NCBI GenBank assembly: GCA_943788495.1
Contig: CALSQO010000003.1
Coordinates: forward strand, 32,969-96,968
Reading direction: 5' to 3'
Length of the DNA: 64,000 nucleotides
Source: UA16 sp905478895
Lineage (GTDB): Bacteria > Bacteroidota > Bacteroidia > Flavobacteriales_D > Sanyastnellaceae
Shown here: one piece after another, positions 17,899 through 26,542 of the stretch
How the letters are laid out: each line of letters starts with the position of its first letter
Numbering within the stretch: position 1 is the stretch's first letter
The notes under the pieces: model-generated
Database searches by the model: none
Told to the model about the DNA's origin: nothing
What the model saw: only the letters and a program-made list of their open reading frames with translations
Made by a program: the position numbers and the translations under genes

Positions 17899-19224
17899 TT
17901 AGTCTTCCAGTTTTTCCTTTTGCAAGTTCAGGATGAACGTGCTGCCTTGGCCGGGTTCGCTCTCAACATGAATGCTGCCTCGGTGGCGATCGACGACGGT
18001 TTTCACGTAGCTCAAACCGAGGCCAAATCCTTTCACATCATGAACGTTCCCAGTGGGGACACGGTATAGTCTATCAAATACCTTGCCTAAATGTTCTTTG
18101 GCAATTCCAATGCCATTGTCTTGAAAACGCAATTCCACGCCATCTGTTGTCTGCTGCGAGGTGATTTTGAGCAATAAATTCCCATCGGCATATTTCAGGG
18201 CGTTGTCTACTAGGTTGAAAACCACGTTGCTGAGGTGTGTGCGGTCTGCGAAGATCAATGCCGATTCTGCATCCAATTCCAACGCAACTTTTCCACCGCG
18301 TTTTCGAACCTGTATGGCGACGTTCTTGAGCACTTCCTTGATGAGGTCATGCACATTGAGGGTCTGCATGTGGAGCTGCATTTTACCGGATTCTGCCAAA
18401 CTGGCCTGCAGCACATTTTCCACCAGCAGTCCCAACCGCTTATTTTCTTCATGGATCAATCCGATGTAGTAATTGAAACTCTCCGGATCCTTTTGCATAT
18501 CGGGATCTTTCAATGCTTCTGCTGCCAGTCCAATGGTGCTGATTGGCGTTTTGAGCTCATGGGTGAGGTTGTTCATGAGGTCCCTCCGAATGCGGTCAAT
18601 GCGTTTGTTTCGCGCGGCTCCTGTGACGGCGGAAAAGAATCCCCATGCCAAAATCGCAATCATGAGTCCCGTCAATGCAAATTGGGCCAGCAATTCATGC
18701 AGCAGGTAACGGTTCATTTTGGGAAAGTGAATGCGCAGGCTGAGCGCCTCAATGGCTGTCTGATAAGGGGTGATTTCAAGTGCTTCCCGAAAGACGTCAT
18801 CTTCGTCGGCCAATTTCACGGGTTGGCCATAGCGATCAAAAACGGACACGATGACCGGTATTTCAATGCCATGTGCCGCTAGGATGACGGGGGTCAGGCT
18901 GTCAATTTTCAAGGCTCTAACACGATTCAACATGCGATTTTCGGCGTCGTCTAAGCTTGTGCCGAGACTCGCAGCGGATTGAATGAGATCGTTTTCGTTG
19001 GATTCCGGAATCGCTTCCAAATCAATTTGAAGGATATCTGCGGAGGGCCGCGTCAGCATTTCAGAGAGTTGGTTCAACGAGTGTTGAACATTGTCATCAA
19101 AAATTTGCTGCCGCATATTCACAGACGAACGCAACCAGACAATCTGCACCGTGCTCATCGTGACCAAGGCAAACACCATGGCTCCTGCGAACCAGGGGAA
19201 AACGAATGGTTTTCTTTTTTTCAT
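17899..19224 (-). CDS. Sensor histidine kinase (two transmembrane segments)
   Basis: A 441-residue membrane kinase. The first membrane helix is near residues 8-31 (FPWFAGAMVFALVTMSTVQI), followed by a periplasmic sensing region of about 150 residues and a second helix (FALTGLMIAILAWGFFSAV). The HisKA box with the phospho-accepting His is NLTHELKTPISTIGLAAEAL, and the ATPase domain has N (NLVDNALKYAD), G1 (DNGIGI) and G2 (GFGLGLSYVK) boxes. It is co-directional with the response regulator. The sensed signal is unknown. Confidence 0.95.
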   Translation of the reverse strand: MKKRKPFVFPWFAGAMVFALVTMSTVQIVWLRSSVNMRQQIFDDNVQHSLNQLSEMLTRPSADILQIDLEAIPESNENDLIQSAASLGTSLDDAENRMLNRVRALKIDSLTPVILAAHGIEIPVIVSVFDRYGQPVKLADEDDVFREALEITPYQTAIEALSLRIHFPKMNRYLLHELLAQFALTGLMIAILAWGFFSAVTGAARNKRIDRIRRDLMNNLTHELKTPISTIGLAAEALKDPDMQKDPESFNYYIGLIHEENKRLGLLVENVLQASLAESGKMQLHMQTLNVHDLIKEVLKNVAIQVRKRGGKVALELDAESALIFADRTHLSNVVFNLVDNALKYADGNLLLKITSQQTTDGVELRFQDNGIGIAKEHLGKVFDRLYRVPTGNVHDVKGFGLGLSYVKTVVDRHRGSIHVESEPGQGSTFILNLQKEKLED

Positions 19225-19393
19225 CTTGTACGGGTAAAGTTACACGGACTCGCCTGTCAGAAGCCGATGCAGCAAAAATTCAACAACCCTTAACACTTTG
19301 ATGCGAAGCGATTCAAGGGGTGTTTCCCAGCAATCGCCCGGTTAATGCTTTAATTTAGGGGGGGTGGGCGCTCAATGTCACAGTCGAAATCCT

Positions 19394-19401
19394 TACATTT
19401 G
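19394..19401 (+). promoter_or_regulatory. -7 box upstream of dnaG (TACATTTG)
   Basis: An exact TAnnTTTG match ending 21 nt before the dnaG ATG. A second weaker box, TAATTTAG, sits at 19351-19358. The 198 bp gap holds divergent promoters for dnaG and the histidine kinase. Confidence 0.5.
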
Positions 19402-19422
19402 ATGTCCGCTTAAGACCAAAAC

Positions 19423-21513
19423 ATGATCCCTGCTCAAACCGTCGATTTGGTGATGCAGACTGCCTTGATAGAAGAGGTGGTAGGGGATTATGTGGAACTT
19501 AAAAAATCCGGCAGCTCTTTCCGTGGCTTGAGTCCGTTTACGAACGAGAAAACCCCTTCGTTCTATGTCCTTCCTGAGAAGGGGATTTTCAAGTGTTTTT
19601 CCAGCGGAAAAGCCGGTAGTGTGGTGACTTTTTTGATGGAATTGGAAAAACTGAGTTTTCCAGAGGCTATCAAGCAGTTGGCGCAGCGTTATGGGATCGA
19701 GATTGAAGAGGAGGAAGTAACACCGGAACAACACCAGGCAAGGACCGAACGTGAGAGTCTGCTCGATTTGAATTCGTGGGCTCAAAAGTGGCTAACAGAC
19801 CAAATGCATGAAACGGACGAGGGCAAGGCGATTGCGCTTTCGTATTTTGAGTCGCGAGGATTTCGCAAACCCGTTTTGGATGCATTCAAAATTGGTTATT
19901 GCCCGGATTCATGGGATGCCATGAGCCAAGCGGCGTTGGACGCAGGCTATTCAAAGGAGCGATTGTTAGCCCTGGGCCTTGTCAAGGAAACCAATGGCAA
20001 GCCGTGGGATTTCTTCAAAGGTCGCGTCATGTTTCCGATCCGAGATGCGACCGGGAGAACCATCGCTTTTGGAGGACGCACGCTTCGCAGCGATAAAAAA
20101 ATCGCGAAGTATTTCAACAGCCCTGAAAGCCCACTTTATAGCAAAGGACAGGTGCTATTTGGCCTGCATTTGGCAAAACCAGCCATCACCAAGGAAGACC
20201 GTGTGCTCTTGGTTGAAGGATACACGGACGTCATGGCCATGCACCAAGCGGGCATTGAAAACGTGGTTTCGTCCAGCGGAACGGCCTTGACGGTGGAACA
20301 AATCAAGTTGATTCGTCGCTACACAAAGAATGTGACGGTGTTGTTTGATGGCGACGCGGCCGGCATTCGGGCGTCCTTGCGCGGAACCGACTTGTTGCTT
20401 GCGGAGGGACTCAATGTCCAAGTGGTTCTTTTCCCGGACGGCGATGACCCGGACAGTTTCAGTAAAAAGGTCCCCTCCGAAACGTTGGCGCGCCACATCC
20501 GAGTGGAGGCGAAGGATTTTGTGGCATTCAAATTGGAGTTACTGGCGCGTGAAGCAGGAGATGATCCTGTACTCCGATCGGAGATGATTCATAGCATCAT
20601 CGAATCCATAGCCGCCATCCCCGATGGCATTCAGCAGGGTGTTTACCTCAAGTTGGCGGCAAATGAGTTGTCGATGTCCGAGGAATTGCTTCAACTCGAG
20701 TTGAACAAAATCCAACGGCAACGGCTACTGGACCAGCAAAAAGCCGAGAAACGTGAGGCGTTCCGTCAACGCCAAGGATTGGCATCAGGGGCTTCATCAG
20801 CCCCACCCGTAAGCCTTCAAGTTCCTGCAGATTGGGAAGAAAACCACCCACTCGGTCTCGAGCCGGGGAAGGCAATCGAACAAGACTCACTGCTGGCTCA
20901 TCGCAATGTGTTAGAAGCGGACTTGATTCGATTGGTTTTGCTCTACAGTTCTGAGTCCATTCAAATTGAGGCCGCAGCTGCAGAAGGGGATGCAGAAGAC
21001 GAATCGAGCGATAAGGCTAGCGAGGACTTGATCTCTGTTTCTTTTGCCGAATTTGCTTCCCACCATTTCGAGGGGCTGGAAATGGAATTCAAACACGAGG
21101 CATGCGCTTCGATTTGGGCCATTTATGAGGCAGCCTTGGAATCGGATGCTTTGCCAAATTTGGATGATTTCTTAAAACACGAAGACCCGCAACTTCAATC
21201 TTTTGTGGCGGATGCAATGATTGAAAAGGACAAAGTAAGTGATCGCTGGGGCGAGGTTCACCAAATTTACCCGGCTCGGGAGATTGACCAATTGAAGAAG
21301 GCGCTGATGGATACGCTTCACCACTTGAAGCTGAATGATAACCGTTCCGAGAGTCGGGATTTACAAGTGAAAATGGAGGGCCTCGAGGAGGCGGTTGCAA
21401 ATGGAGAAGAAGCCGCGCTGGTCGGTTTGAGGGAATTGCTGGAAAGGCGGAAATCACTCGACCTTCAAAAAACAAAAATCGCCAGTTATTTCGGCGTCGC
21501 TATCCTACCCTAA
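19423..21513 (+). CDS. dnaG: DNA primase
   Basis: A 696-residue primase that makes RNA primers at the fork. The TOPRIM catalytic region is clear (LLVEGYTDVMAMHQAGIENV, then TVLFDGDAAGIRA), and the RNA-polymerase core precedes it (GRVMFPIRDATGRTIAFGGR). The N-terminal CHC2-type zinc ribbon keeps its fold residues (NEKTPSF) but reads SPFT where CPFH is canonical and CFSS where CFGC is canonical, so three of four metal ligands are absent. This is a lineage feature of Bacteroidota DnaG as far as I recall. The C-terminal third is variable and acidic. Confidence 0.96.
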   Translation: MIPAQTVDLVMQTALIEEVVGDYVELKKSGSSFRGLSPFTNEKTPSFYVLPEKGIFKCFSSGKAGSVVTFLMELEKLSFPEAIKQLAQRYGIEIEEEEVTPEQHQARTERESLLDLNSWAQKWLTDQMHETDEGKAIALSYFESRGFRKPVLDAFKIGYCPDSWDAMSQAALDAGYSKERLLALGLVKETNGKPWDFFKGRVMFPIRDATGRTIAFGGRTLRSDKKIAKYFNSPESPLYSKGQVLFGLHLAKPAITKEDRVLLVEGYTDVMAMHQAGIENVVSSSGTALTVEQIKLIRRYTKNVTVLFDGDAAGIRASLRGTDLLLAEGLNVQVVLFPDGDDPDSFSKKVPSETLARHIRVEAKDFVAFKLELLAREAGDDPVLRSEMIHSIIESIAAIPDGIQQGVYLKLAANELSMSEELLQLELNKIQRQRLLDQQKAEKREAFRQRQGLASGASSAPPVSLQVPADWEENHPLGLEPGKAIEQDSLLAHRNVLEADLIRLVLLYSSESIQIEAAAAEGDAEDESSDKASEDLISVSFAEFASHHFEGLEMEFKHEACASIWAIYEAALESDALPNLDDFLKHEDPQLQSFVADAMIEKDKVSDRWGEVHQIYPAREIDQLKKALMDTLHHLKLNDNRSESRDLQVKMEGLEEAVANGEEAALVGLRELLERRKSLDLQKTKIASYFGVAILP

Positions 21514-21523
21514 TGAAGCACCC

Positions 21524-22375
21524 ATGAAGGAGATTTTAAGTTCTGGATTCCATCTGGGGAATCATCATTTTACATTGGGGTCGATGCTCCAAATTGTGGC
21601 GATTCTCGCAGTGGCGCAGGTCGTGTTTTGGGCTATCCGTGCAGCGCTTAGACGCATTTTTAAGGCTTCAAGCATGGAGGAAGGCACTCGCTTTATGATC
21701 ATGCGACTGCTCCGAACGGTCATTTACACGCTGGGGGTGGTGATTGCTTTGGAAACGGCCGGTGTTGATTTGCAGGCGTTGTGGTTTGGTTCTGCAGCGC
21801 TGTTGGTGGGCGTGGGTATAGGGCTACAGAACTTTTTCAATGACGTCGTTTCCGGATTCGTCTTGTTATTTGAGGGTGGTGTTCGTGTCGGAGATGAGCT
21901 TGAAGTGGATGGGATGCTCGTTCGTGTGGAGCGAATTGATCTCCGCTCAACAAGAGTGGTGACGCGTTACGGCAATTTGATTGTGATGCCCAATGGCCTC
22001 ATCTCCGGACAAACGGTTCGAAATTTCACCCAAGGCGAAGAGTCGACCATGCTTCGGGTGGAAGTAAGTGTCGCCTATGGCACTGAACTGGATGCAGTGA
22101 AAGCGATTTTATTAGAAGCTGCAAAAAGCGAGAAAGGAGTGATCCGAAAGGAGGAAGTTGGGGTGTTGTTCACTGATTTCGCTGAATCAGGATTGCAGTT
22201 CAGCGTCTTCTTCTGGGTATCAGAGCCCTGGCAACGCAAACTCATTTCGAGTAACATTCGTTTCAAAATCGACCAAGCCTTCCGCGCAAATGGAATCACA
22301 ATCCCCTTTCCCCAGCGTGACGTGCACCTTCGCTCCGAATCACCAGGGCTCGTGCCAAAGCTTCAGAACGGTTAG
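21524..22375 (+). CDS. MscS-family mechanosensitive channel
   Basis: A 283-residue small-conductance mechanosensitive channel that opens under membrane tension to relieve osmotic downshock. Three hydrophobic helices lead into the pore-lining helix (LWFGSAALLVGVGIGLQNFF) and the conserved NDVVSGFVLLFEGGVRVGDE region; the cytoplasmic beta domain follows (RSTRVVTRYGNLIVMPNG). It starts ten bases after dnaG. Its stop codon overlaps the stop codon of convergent recJ. Confidence 0.93.
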   Translation: MKEILSSGFHLGNHHFTLGSMLQIVAILAVAQVVFWAIRAALRRIFKASSMEEGTRFMIMRLLRTVIYTLGVVIALETAGVDLQALWFGSAALLVGVGIGLQNFFNDVVSGFVLLFEGGVRVGDELEVDGMLVRVERIDLRSTRVVTRYGNLIVMPNGLISGQTVRNFTQGEESTMLRVEVSVAYGTELDAVKAILLEAAKSEKGVIRKEEVGVLFTDFAESGLQFSVFFWVSEPWQRKLISSNIRFKIDQAFRANGITIPFPQRDVHLRSESPGLVPKLQNG

Positions 22376-24144
22376 TCCTTTGATTCGGGCAGGTCGGCGT
22401 CGGCCTTCCGAATCGCTTTCAGGTGAAGGTTTAATTCTGTTCGGTTTTGCCATCCGCGAGGCTTCCATGTGTTTTTGACCAATGTGAACGCAATGTCCAC
22501 GGGCATGTTTTGCTTGATATGCGGGGCCAAATCACCCATATTCCAGCCAATCGCATCGATGGTTGGAAAGTCTCCTGTAGCATCTTCTACGGTGATTTTT
22601 AGGTGGCGACCTTGATTGCCAATGGTCCGTGGTGGCCGCACACAGACAACGTTTTTCAGGATAAAGACAGGCGTGGGATTGCCAGGTCCAAAGGGCTCCA
22701 ACTGTTGAAGCTCTTTCCAAGCCTCAAGTGACAGCTCGCTGATGTGTACTTCGCGATCGCAGCGCACAAGCGGTTTGGGCAGGACATTATTTAATTGCAG
22801 CGCGATGGCATCATTGATCCGTTTTTTGAATTCCGCCAATTGTTCCACTTTAAGGCTAAGCCCAGCGGCCATGGGATGCCCCCCGAATTGTTGGAGCAGG
22901 TCTTCGCACGACTCCAAGGCTTGGTGAATATCCACACCATGAACCGAACGCGCACTGCCAATCAGTGCCCCGTTCTCTTCCGATAAAACAATGGATGGCC
23001 GGTACCGCTGCTCGATCATTCTGCTGGCGACGATGCCAACAACTCCTCGGTGCCAGTCTTTGCCGTGAACAAGGTTTACAAAGGAATCTGAAGCACTTGT
23101 TTCAAGCTGTTTCAAGGCGCTCGCCGTGGTCGCTTCGTCCACTTCGCGCCTTTGTTGATTCATCTCTTCGATTTCCCGTGCAACTTCTGCGGCGCGGGAC
23201 TCCCTTTTTTCCATCAATAAATCGACGACGCGCTGCGCGTGATCCATCCTTCCGGCGGCATTGATTCGCGGACCGAGGGTAAAGCTGATATCACGAATGG
23301 TTTGCGGTGCTTGGTGGATGTCTGCTGCACGCAACAAGGCTAAGATTCCAGGTCGCTGTCGCTTGCGCAATTGTTTCAATCCTTGTGAGGCCATGATGCG
23401 GTTCTCACCTTGCAGCTCAACCAAATCCGCACCAATACTGATGGCCACCAAGTCCAACTCTTCATAAATTCCACTCTCAGGCAAATCCATCAGATGTGCC
23501 AGTGATTGGAGCAATTTAAAGGCCACGCCGCAACCCGAAAGCTCCTTGAATGGGTAAGGACAGTCTGATCGTTTTGGATTGAGAACGGCAAAAGCTGCGG
23601 GCAATGTTGCTTCAGGCAGGTGATGATCGCAAATGATGACATCAATGCCCCGGTCTGCGGCATCCGCCAGAGGTTCAAAATCCTTGGTCCCACAGTCCAG
23701 AGTAATCATCAAGGAGAATCGGTTTTCAGAAGCATACCGCACGCCCTCCATACTGACGCCATACCCTTCGTTGTAGCGATGTGGAATGTACGTTTCGACC
23801 TGACCCCCAACCCCTTCAAGGTAACTCGCTACCATGGCAACAGATGTTGTGCCGTCAACGTCGTAATCGCCATAAATTAAAATGCGCTCCTCGTCTTCAA
23901 TGGCCTGATGGAGGCGATTGACTGCCTCTCGCATGTCCTTCATCAGCATCGAGTGATGCATCGCGGACAACGCAGGATTTAGAAAGCCAAGTACTTCCTC
24001 GGGTTCTTTTAGTCCTCGCTGAATGAGAAGGGAAGCAACCAATGGAGTGAGTCCAGCGTTCTTCATCAAGTGCGCGACTGCCGTTCGATCCGGCTGGGGT
24101 TTTACAACCCATGAGCTATCATTCAACTGTTGAGATACGGTCAT
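22372..24144 (-). CDS. recJ: Single-stranded-DNA-specific exonuclease RecJ
   Basis: A 590-residue 5'-3' exonuclease used in recombination and mismatch repair. The DHH phosphoesterase motifs are visible in order: YGDYDVDGTTS (I), LDCGTKD (II), ICDHHLP (III) and a later Asp/Gly-rich block; the DHHA1 part has HRGVVGIVASRM and the FGGHPMAAG motif. It encodes on the opposite strand to the MscS gene, and the two stop codons share bases (22372-22375). Confidence 0.96.
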   Translation of the reverse strand: MTVSQQLNDSSWVVKPQPDRTAVAHLMKNAGLTPLVASLLIQRGLKEPEEVLGFLNPALSAMHHSMLMKDMREAVNRLHQAIEDEERILIYGDYDVDGTTSVAMVASYLEGVGGQVETYIPHRYNEGYGVSMEGVRYASENRFSLMITLDCGTKDFEPLADAADRGIDVIICDHHLPEATLPAAFAVLNPKRSDCPYPFKELSGCGVAFKLLQSLAHLMDLPESGIYEELDLVAISIGADLVELQGENRIMASQGLKQLRKRQRPGILALLRAADIHQAPQTIRDISFTLGPRINAAGRMDHAQRVVDLLMEKRESRAAEVAREIEEMNQQRREVDEATTASALKQLETSASDSFVNLVHGKDWHRGVVGIVASRMIEQRYRPSIVLSEENGALIGSARSVHGVDIHQALESCEDLLQQFGGHPMAAGLSLKVEQLAEFKKRINDAIALQLNNVLPKPLVRCDREVHISELSLEAWKELQQLEPFGPGNPTPVFILKNVVCVRPPRTIGNQGRHLKITVEDATGDFPTIDAIGWNMGDLAPHIKQNMPVDIAFTLVKNTWKPRGWQNRTELNLHLKAIRKADADLPESKD

Positions 24145-24251
24145 GATGAAAGGACAATGGTTGCGTTTTAATCTAACTTCCCCAACAAGCCTTTCATCGT
24201 TTTGATGAAAAAGGTAAAAGGGTAATTGTGTCTAACTTATCTTGCACTGCC

Positions 24252-24259
24252 TAATTTAG
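24252..24259 (+). promoter_or_regulatory. -7 box variant abutting the Cys-rich lipoprotein start (TAATTTAG)
   Basis: TAATTTAG matches TAnnTTTG at seven of eight positions and ends four bases before an in-frame ATG at 24264. Confidence 0.4.
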
Positions 24260-24263
24260 GACA

Positions 24264-25286
24264 ATGAATTTGCAAATGCTCAGTCAAAATCGATTTACGA
24301 AAATGAAATCTCCAAAATTTGCTCTCGCTTCTGCGCTTCTCTTAATGCTCGCTGTTGTCAGCGGTTGTTTGAACGATGACAATTTGATTCCTGAAAACTG
24401 TTACGACGGTATTCTCAACAATGGAGAAGAATTGGTGGATTGTGGGGGCTCGATCTGTCCGGCTTGCGACCCCTGTGAAAATGGTCAGTACGACGCACTG
24501 CTGGGAGAAACCTGGGTCGATTGCGGTGGAGAATGCGGACCGTGTGACCCCAGCTTCAACGGCGTCCAAGATCCGGGAGAAGCCGGCATCGATTGCGGCG
24601 GTGATACGGGCGTTGCGTGTGGAGAGTTGTGCGGAGATGGCCTCCTAAACGGCAACGAACAGGCCGTGGACTGCGGAGGTCCGGATTGTGAGCCGTGTCC
24701 AACATGCTGTGATGGCCTGATGAATGGGGATGAGCTTGCCGTGGATTGCGGAGGCAATTATGAGTCCAATATTTACATTGCCTGTGAAAATCCGAATATT
24801 GTTTGTGGGCCTTGTCCAGATGGCGTCAATTGTGGCAATGGCCTCATGGATGGTGATGAACTTTACATTGATTGTGGAGGTGATTACTGCCCTGAATGCG
24901 AATCCATTTTGACTTGGAAAGCGAACGGAACGGCGCTTGTAGCCGAGACAGGACTTTCTGCGGAACTGGATGGCACCACCATCACTGTAACAGGATTGAC
25001 ATTGACCGGAGCGGGTCTAGCGCTGGTGATGGAAGTACCCTTGGCCGGTTGGGTCGCGGGGTCACAAATACAATGCTCAGTTGCGACGGGTTCCTCTTGT
25101 TCCTATGCCGATCCTGCGGCCAATGCATACAGCACGAATTTCGGTGGAGGCGTTACCATTGATATCGCCTACGTCGATGCCGTTTCAGGCGGCTTCGTTG
25201 TCGGAACATTCATGGGCACCGTGGTAGGAATGTCTGGCGAAAGCATGAACATCGCCCAGGGAGCATTCCAGATGCAAATCGACTGA
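24264..25286 (+). CDS. Cys-rich repeat lipoprotein (VDCGG repeats)
   Basis: A 340-residue lipoprotein with lipobox VVSGC (Cys35). Residues 46-213 hold six copies of a Cys-rich unit of about 25-35 residues built around DG-L-NGDE-x-VDCGG-x-C-x-PC, spaced by further CxxC pairs. Acidic Asn/Asp/Gly runs in each unit suggest metal or calcium binding plus disulfides. The last 125 or so residues form a Thr/Gly/Val-rich beta-type domain that I do not recognise. The start could also be ATG 24303; 24264 is chosen because a -7-like box lies four bases before it. It is probably exported and surface-associated; function unknown. Confidence 0.78.
   Translation: MNLQMLSQNRFTKMKSPKFALASALLLMLAVVSGCLNDDNLIPENCYDGILNNGEELVDCGGSICPACDPCENGQYDALLGETWVDCGGECGPCDPSFNGVQDPGEAGIDCGGDTGVACGELCGDGLLNGNEQAVDCGGPDCEPCPTCCDGLMNGDELAVDCGGNYESNIYIACENPNIVCGPCPDGVNCGNGLMDGDELYIDCGGDYCPECESILTWKANGTALVAETGLSAELDGTTITVTGLTLTGAGLALVMEVPLAGWVAGSQIQCSVATGSSCSYADPAANAYSTNFGGGVTIDIAYVDAVSGGFVVGTFMGTVVGMSGESMNIAQGAFQMQID
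24399..24902 (+). repeat. Six Cys-rich VDCGG protein repeats
   Basis: Six diverged copies of a unit with core NGDELxVDCGG and a following CxxC. Copies 1, 4, 5 and 6 are closest to one another (LNNGEELVDCGG, LNGNEQAVDCGG, MNGDELAVDCGG, MDGDELYIDCGG); copies 2 and 3 are more diverged, and copy 5 carries an insertion of about 14 residues before its CxxC. Confidence 0.8.
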
Positions 25287-25304
25287 TTTGCCCGTTCGCT
25301 GGCG

Positions 25305-26279
25305 TTATTCCTCCGAACGAATCAGCTCAAACAATGCATCCAAATTGGGTGCAAGAACAACCTCGATTCTGCGGTTTCTCGCTTTGTCATCTGGATCAAG
25401 CGGGTGATATTCACTCCTTCCAGCAGCGGTTAAAACTTCAGGATCTACTCCGGAAGCTTTTAATATTTCAATGACAGCAGTCGATCGAAGCACGCTCAAT
25501 TCCCAGTTGTTTCGCGGAATGGTGCTGGATCGCAATTGATCTGAATCGGTATGGCCTTCAACGATGATTTCCAGGTTGGATTGCTGGCTGATTACCGCTG
25601 CTAAACCTTCAAGTGCCTGCTGGCCGTTCGCATTAATGGCCGTGCTGCCCGACGGAAATAGCAATTGGGCTTCCAGGCTAACATAGACTTTCCCGTCGCG
25701 CTGTTCCACGGATAATCCTTTGTCCGCGAATCCGAGCAGGGCGTCCGCGAGTTGGCTTCTGAGTGCTTCTGCAGCCGCGTCGCGGGCGGCTAGAAGTCCT
25801 TCTAACTCAGCAATGCGCCGTGATCGATCACTCAATTCATTTTCCCGCATCTCGAGATTGGTTCGCAACTGATTCAGCGCATCCTCTTGTTGCTGCAATT
25901 CGTTCCTCGAACGACTCAAATCTGCAAGTAAGGCCCGGTTCTCTTCGTTGATTGCTGCCATTCGTGAGGAACTTTCCGAAGTGAGAACATCATTCAATTC
26001 TTCGAGTCGGGCGACGTTGGCGTTGCTTTGACGCAAGGCACGACCTATGCGAGCGGTATCGGCCGCCAAAGTTTGCCTACTTTCTTCTAAAACAGCAATC
26101 CTTCCCGCCATTTCTCGTCTTTCAATCTCTCCATCTTGACCTTCAAGTGCGAGTTTTCGATTTTCGTTTTGAACTTCGTCGAAGTCTGATTGCAATTCGT
26201 CGAACTGCTTGAGGGTGACGCATCCCGTGAACAGAAAAAAACTAAAAAAGAAGGTCGTCGAGTATAATATTGATTTCAT
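25305..26279 (-). CDS. OmpA/MotB-domain lipoprotein with coiled coil
   Basis: A 324-residue lipoprotein starting MKSILYSTTFF with lipobox FTGC. Residues about 25-180 form a long charged coiled coil (QLRTNLEMRENELSDRSRRI and neighbours). The C-terminal OmpA-like domain has the peptidoglycan-binding pattern IIVEGHTDSDQLRSS, NNWELSVLRSTAVIEIL and RNRRIEVVLAPN. It probably tethers the outer membrane to the cell wall. A longer reading to 26426 has no supporting signal peptide. It converges on the Cys-rich lipoprotein gene with an 18 bp gap. Confidence 0.92.
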   Translation of the reverse strand: MKSILYSTTFFFSFFLFTGCVTLKQFDELQSDFDEVQNENRKLALEGQDGEIERREMAGRIAVLEESRQTLAADTARIGRALRQSNANVARLEELNDVLTSESSSRMAAINEENRALLADLSRSRNELQQQEDALNQLRTNLEMRENELSDRSRRIAELEGLLAARDAAAEALRSQLADALLGFADKGLSVEQRDGKVYVSLEAQLLFPSGSTAINANGQQALEGLAAVISQQSNLEIIVEGHTDSDQLRSSTIPRNNWELSVLRSTAVIEILKASGVDPEVLTAAGRSEYHPLDPDDKARNRRIEVVLAPNLDALFELIRSEE

Positions 26280-26389
26280 CGGAATTGTATCGAGAATAGC
26301 CTCTAAACCTCGGTGTTGGGAGCCTTGGTTTTTCGGGGTGTCAAAATATTTTTGAAACATGTTTCGTTGATAAAGTGTTTTGTGGACAC

Positions 26390-26397
26390 TAATTTTG
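26390..26397 (+). promoter_or_regulatory. Promoter for the small gene at 26417 (-7 box TAATTTTG, -33 TTG)
   Basis: An exact TAnnTTTG match ending 19 nt before the ATG at 26417, with a TTG at 26367-26369, 20 nt upstream of the box. This is the best-formed two-part Bacteroidota-type promoter found in the window. Confidence 0.55.
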
Positions 26398-26416
26398 TTG
26401 AACAACGAACGACGCA

Positions 26417-26536
26417 ATGAGCACAATCATCCGAAATGCAGCTACTTGGTTTGATCGAACCCTCGGTTGGTTTTTCACCAATGGGAATAAGGTCAGTTAC
26501 AATCGCTATGATTCCCCCGTTGATCAAGACTATTGA
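26417..26536 (+). CDS. Small protein of 39 residues, unknown function
   Basis: A short frame from ATG to TGA encodes a 39-residue peptide opening MSTIIRNAATWFDRTLGWFF and continuing TNGNKVSYNRYDSPVDQDY. The first half is amphipathic with aromatic residues (WF, GWFF), consistent with membrane association; the second half is polar and tyrosine-rich. It has its own well-placed promoter and fills the gap between two minus-strand genes, ending six bases before the aldehyde dehydrogenase stop. I do not recognise the family. Non-random composition and promoter support it, but conservation is untested. Confidence 0.5.
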   Translation: MSTIIRNAATWFDRTLGWFFTNGNKVSYNRYDSPVDQDY

Positions 26537-26542
26537 AGTTCC

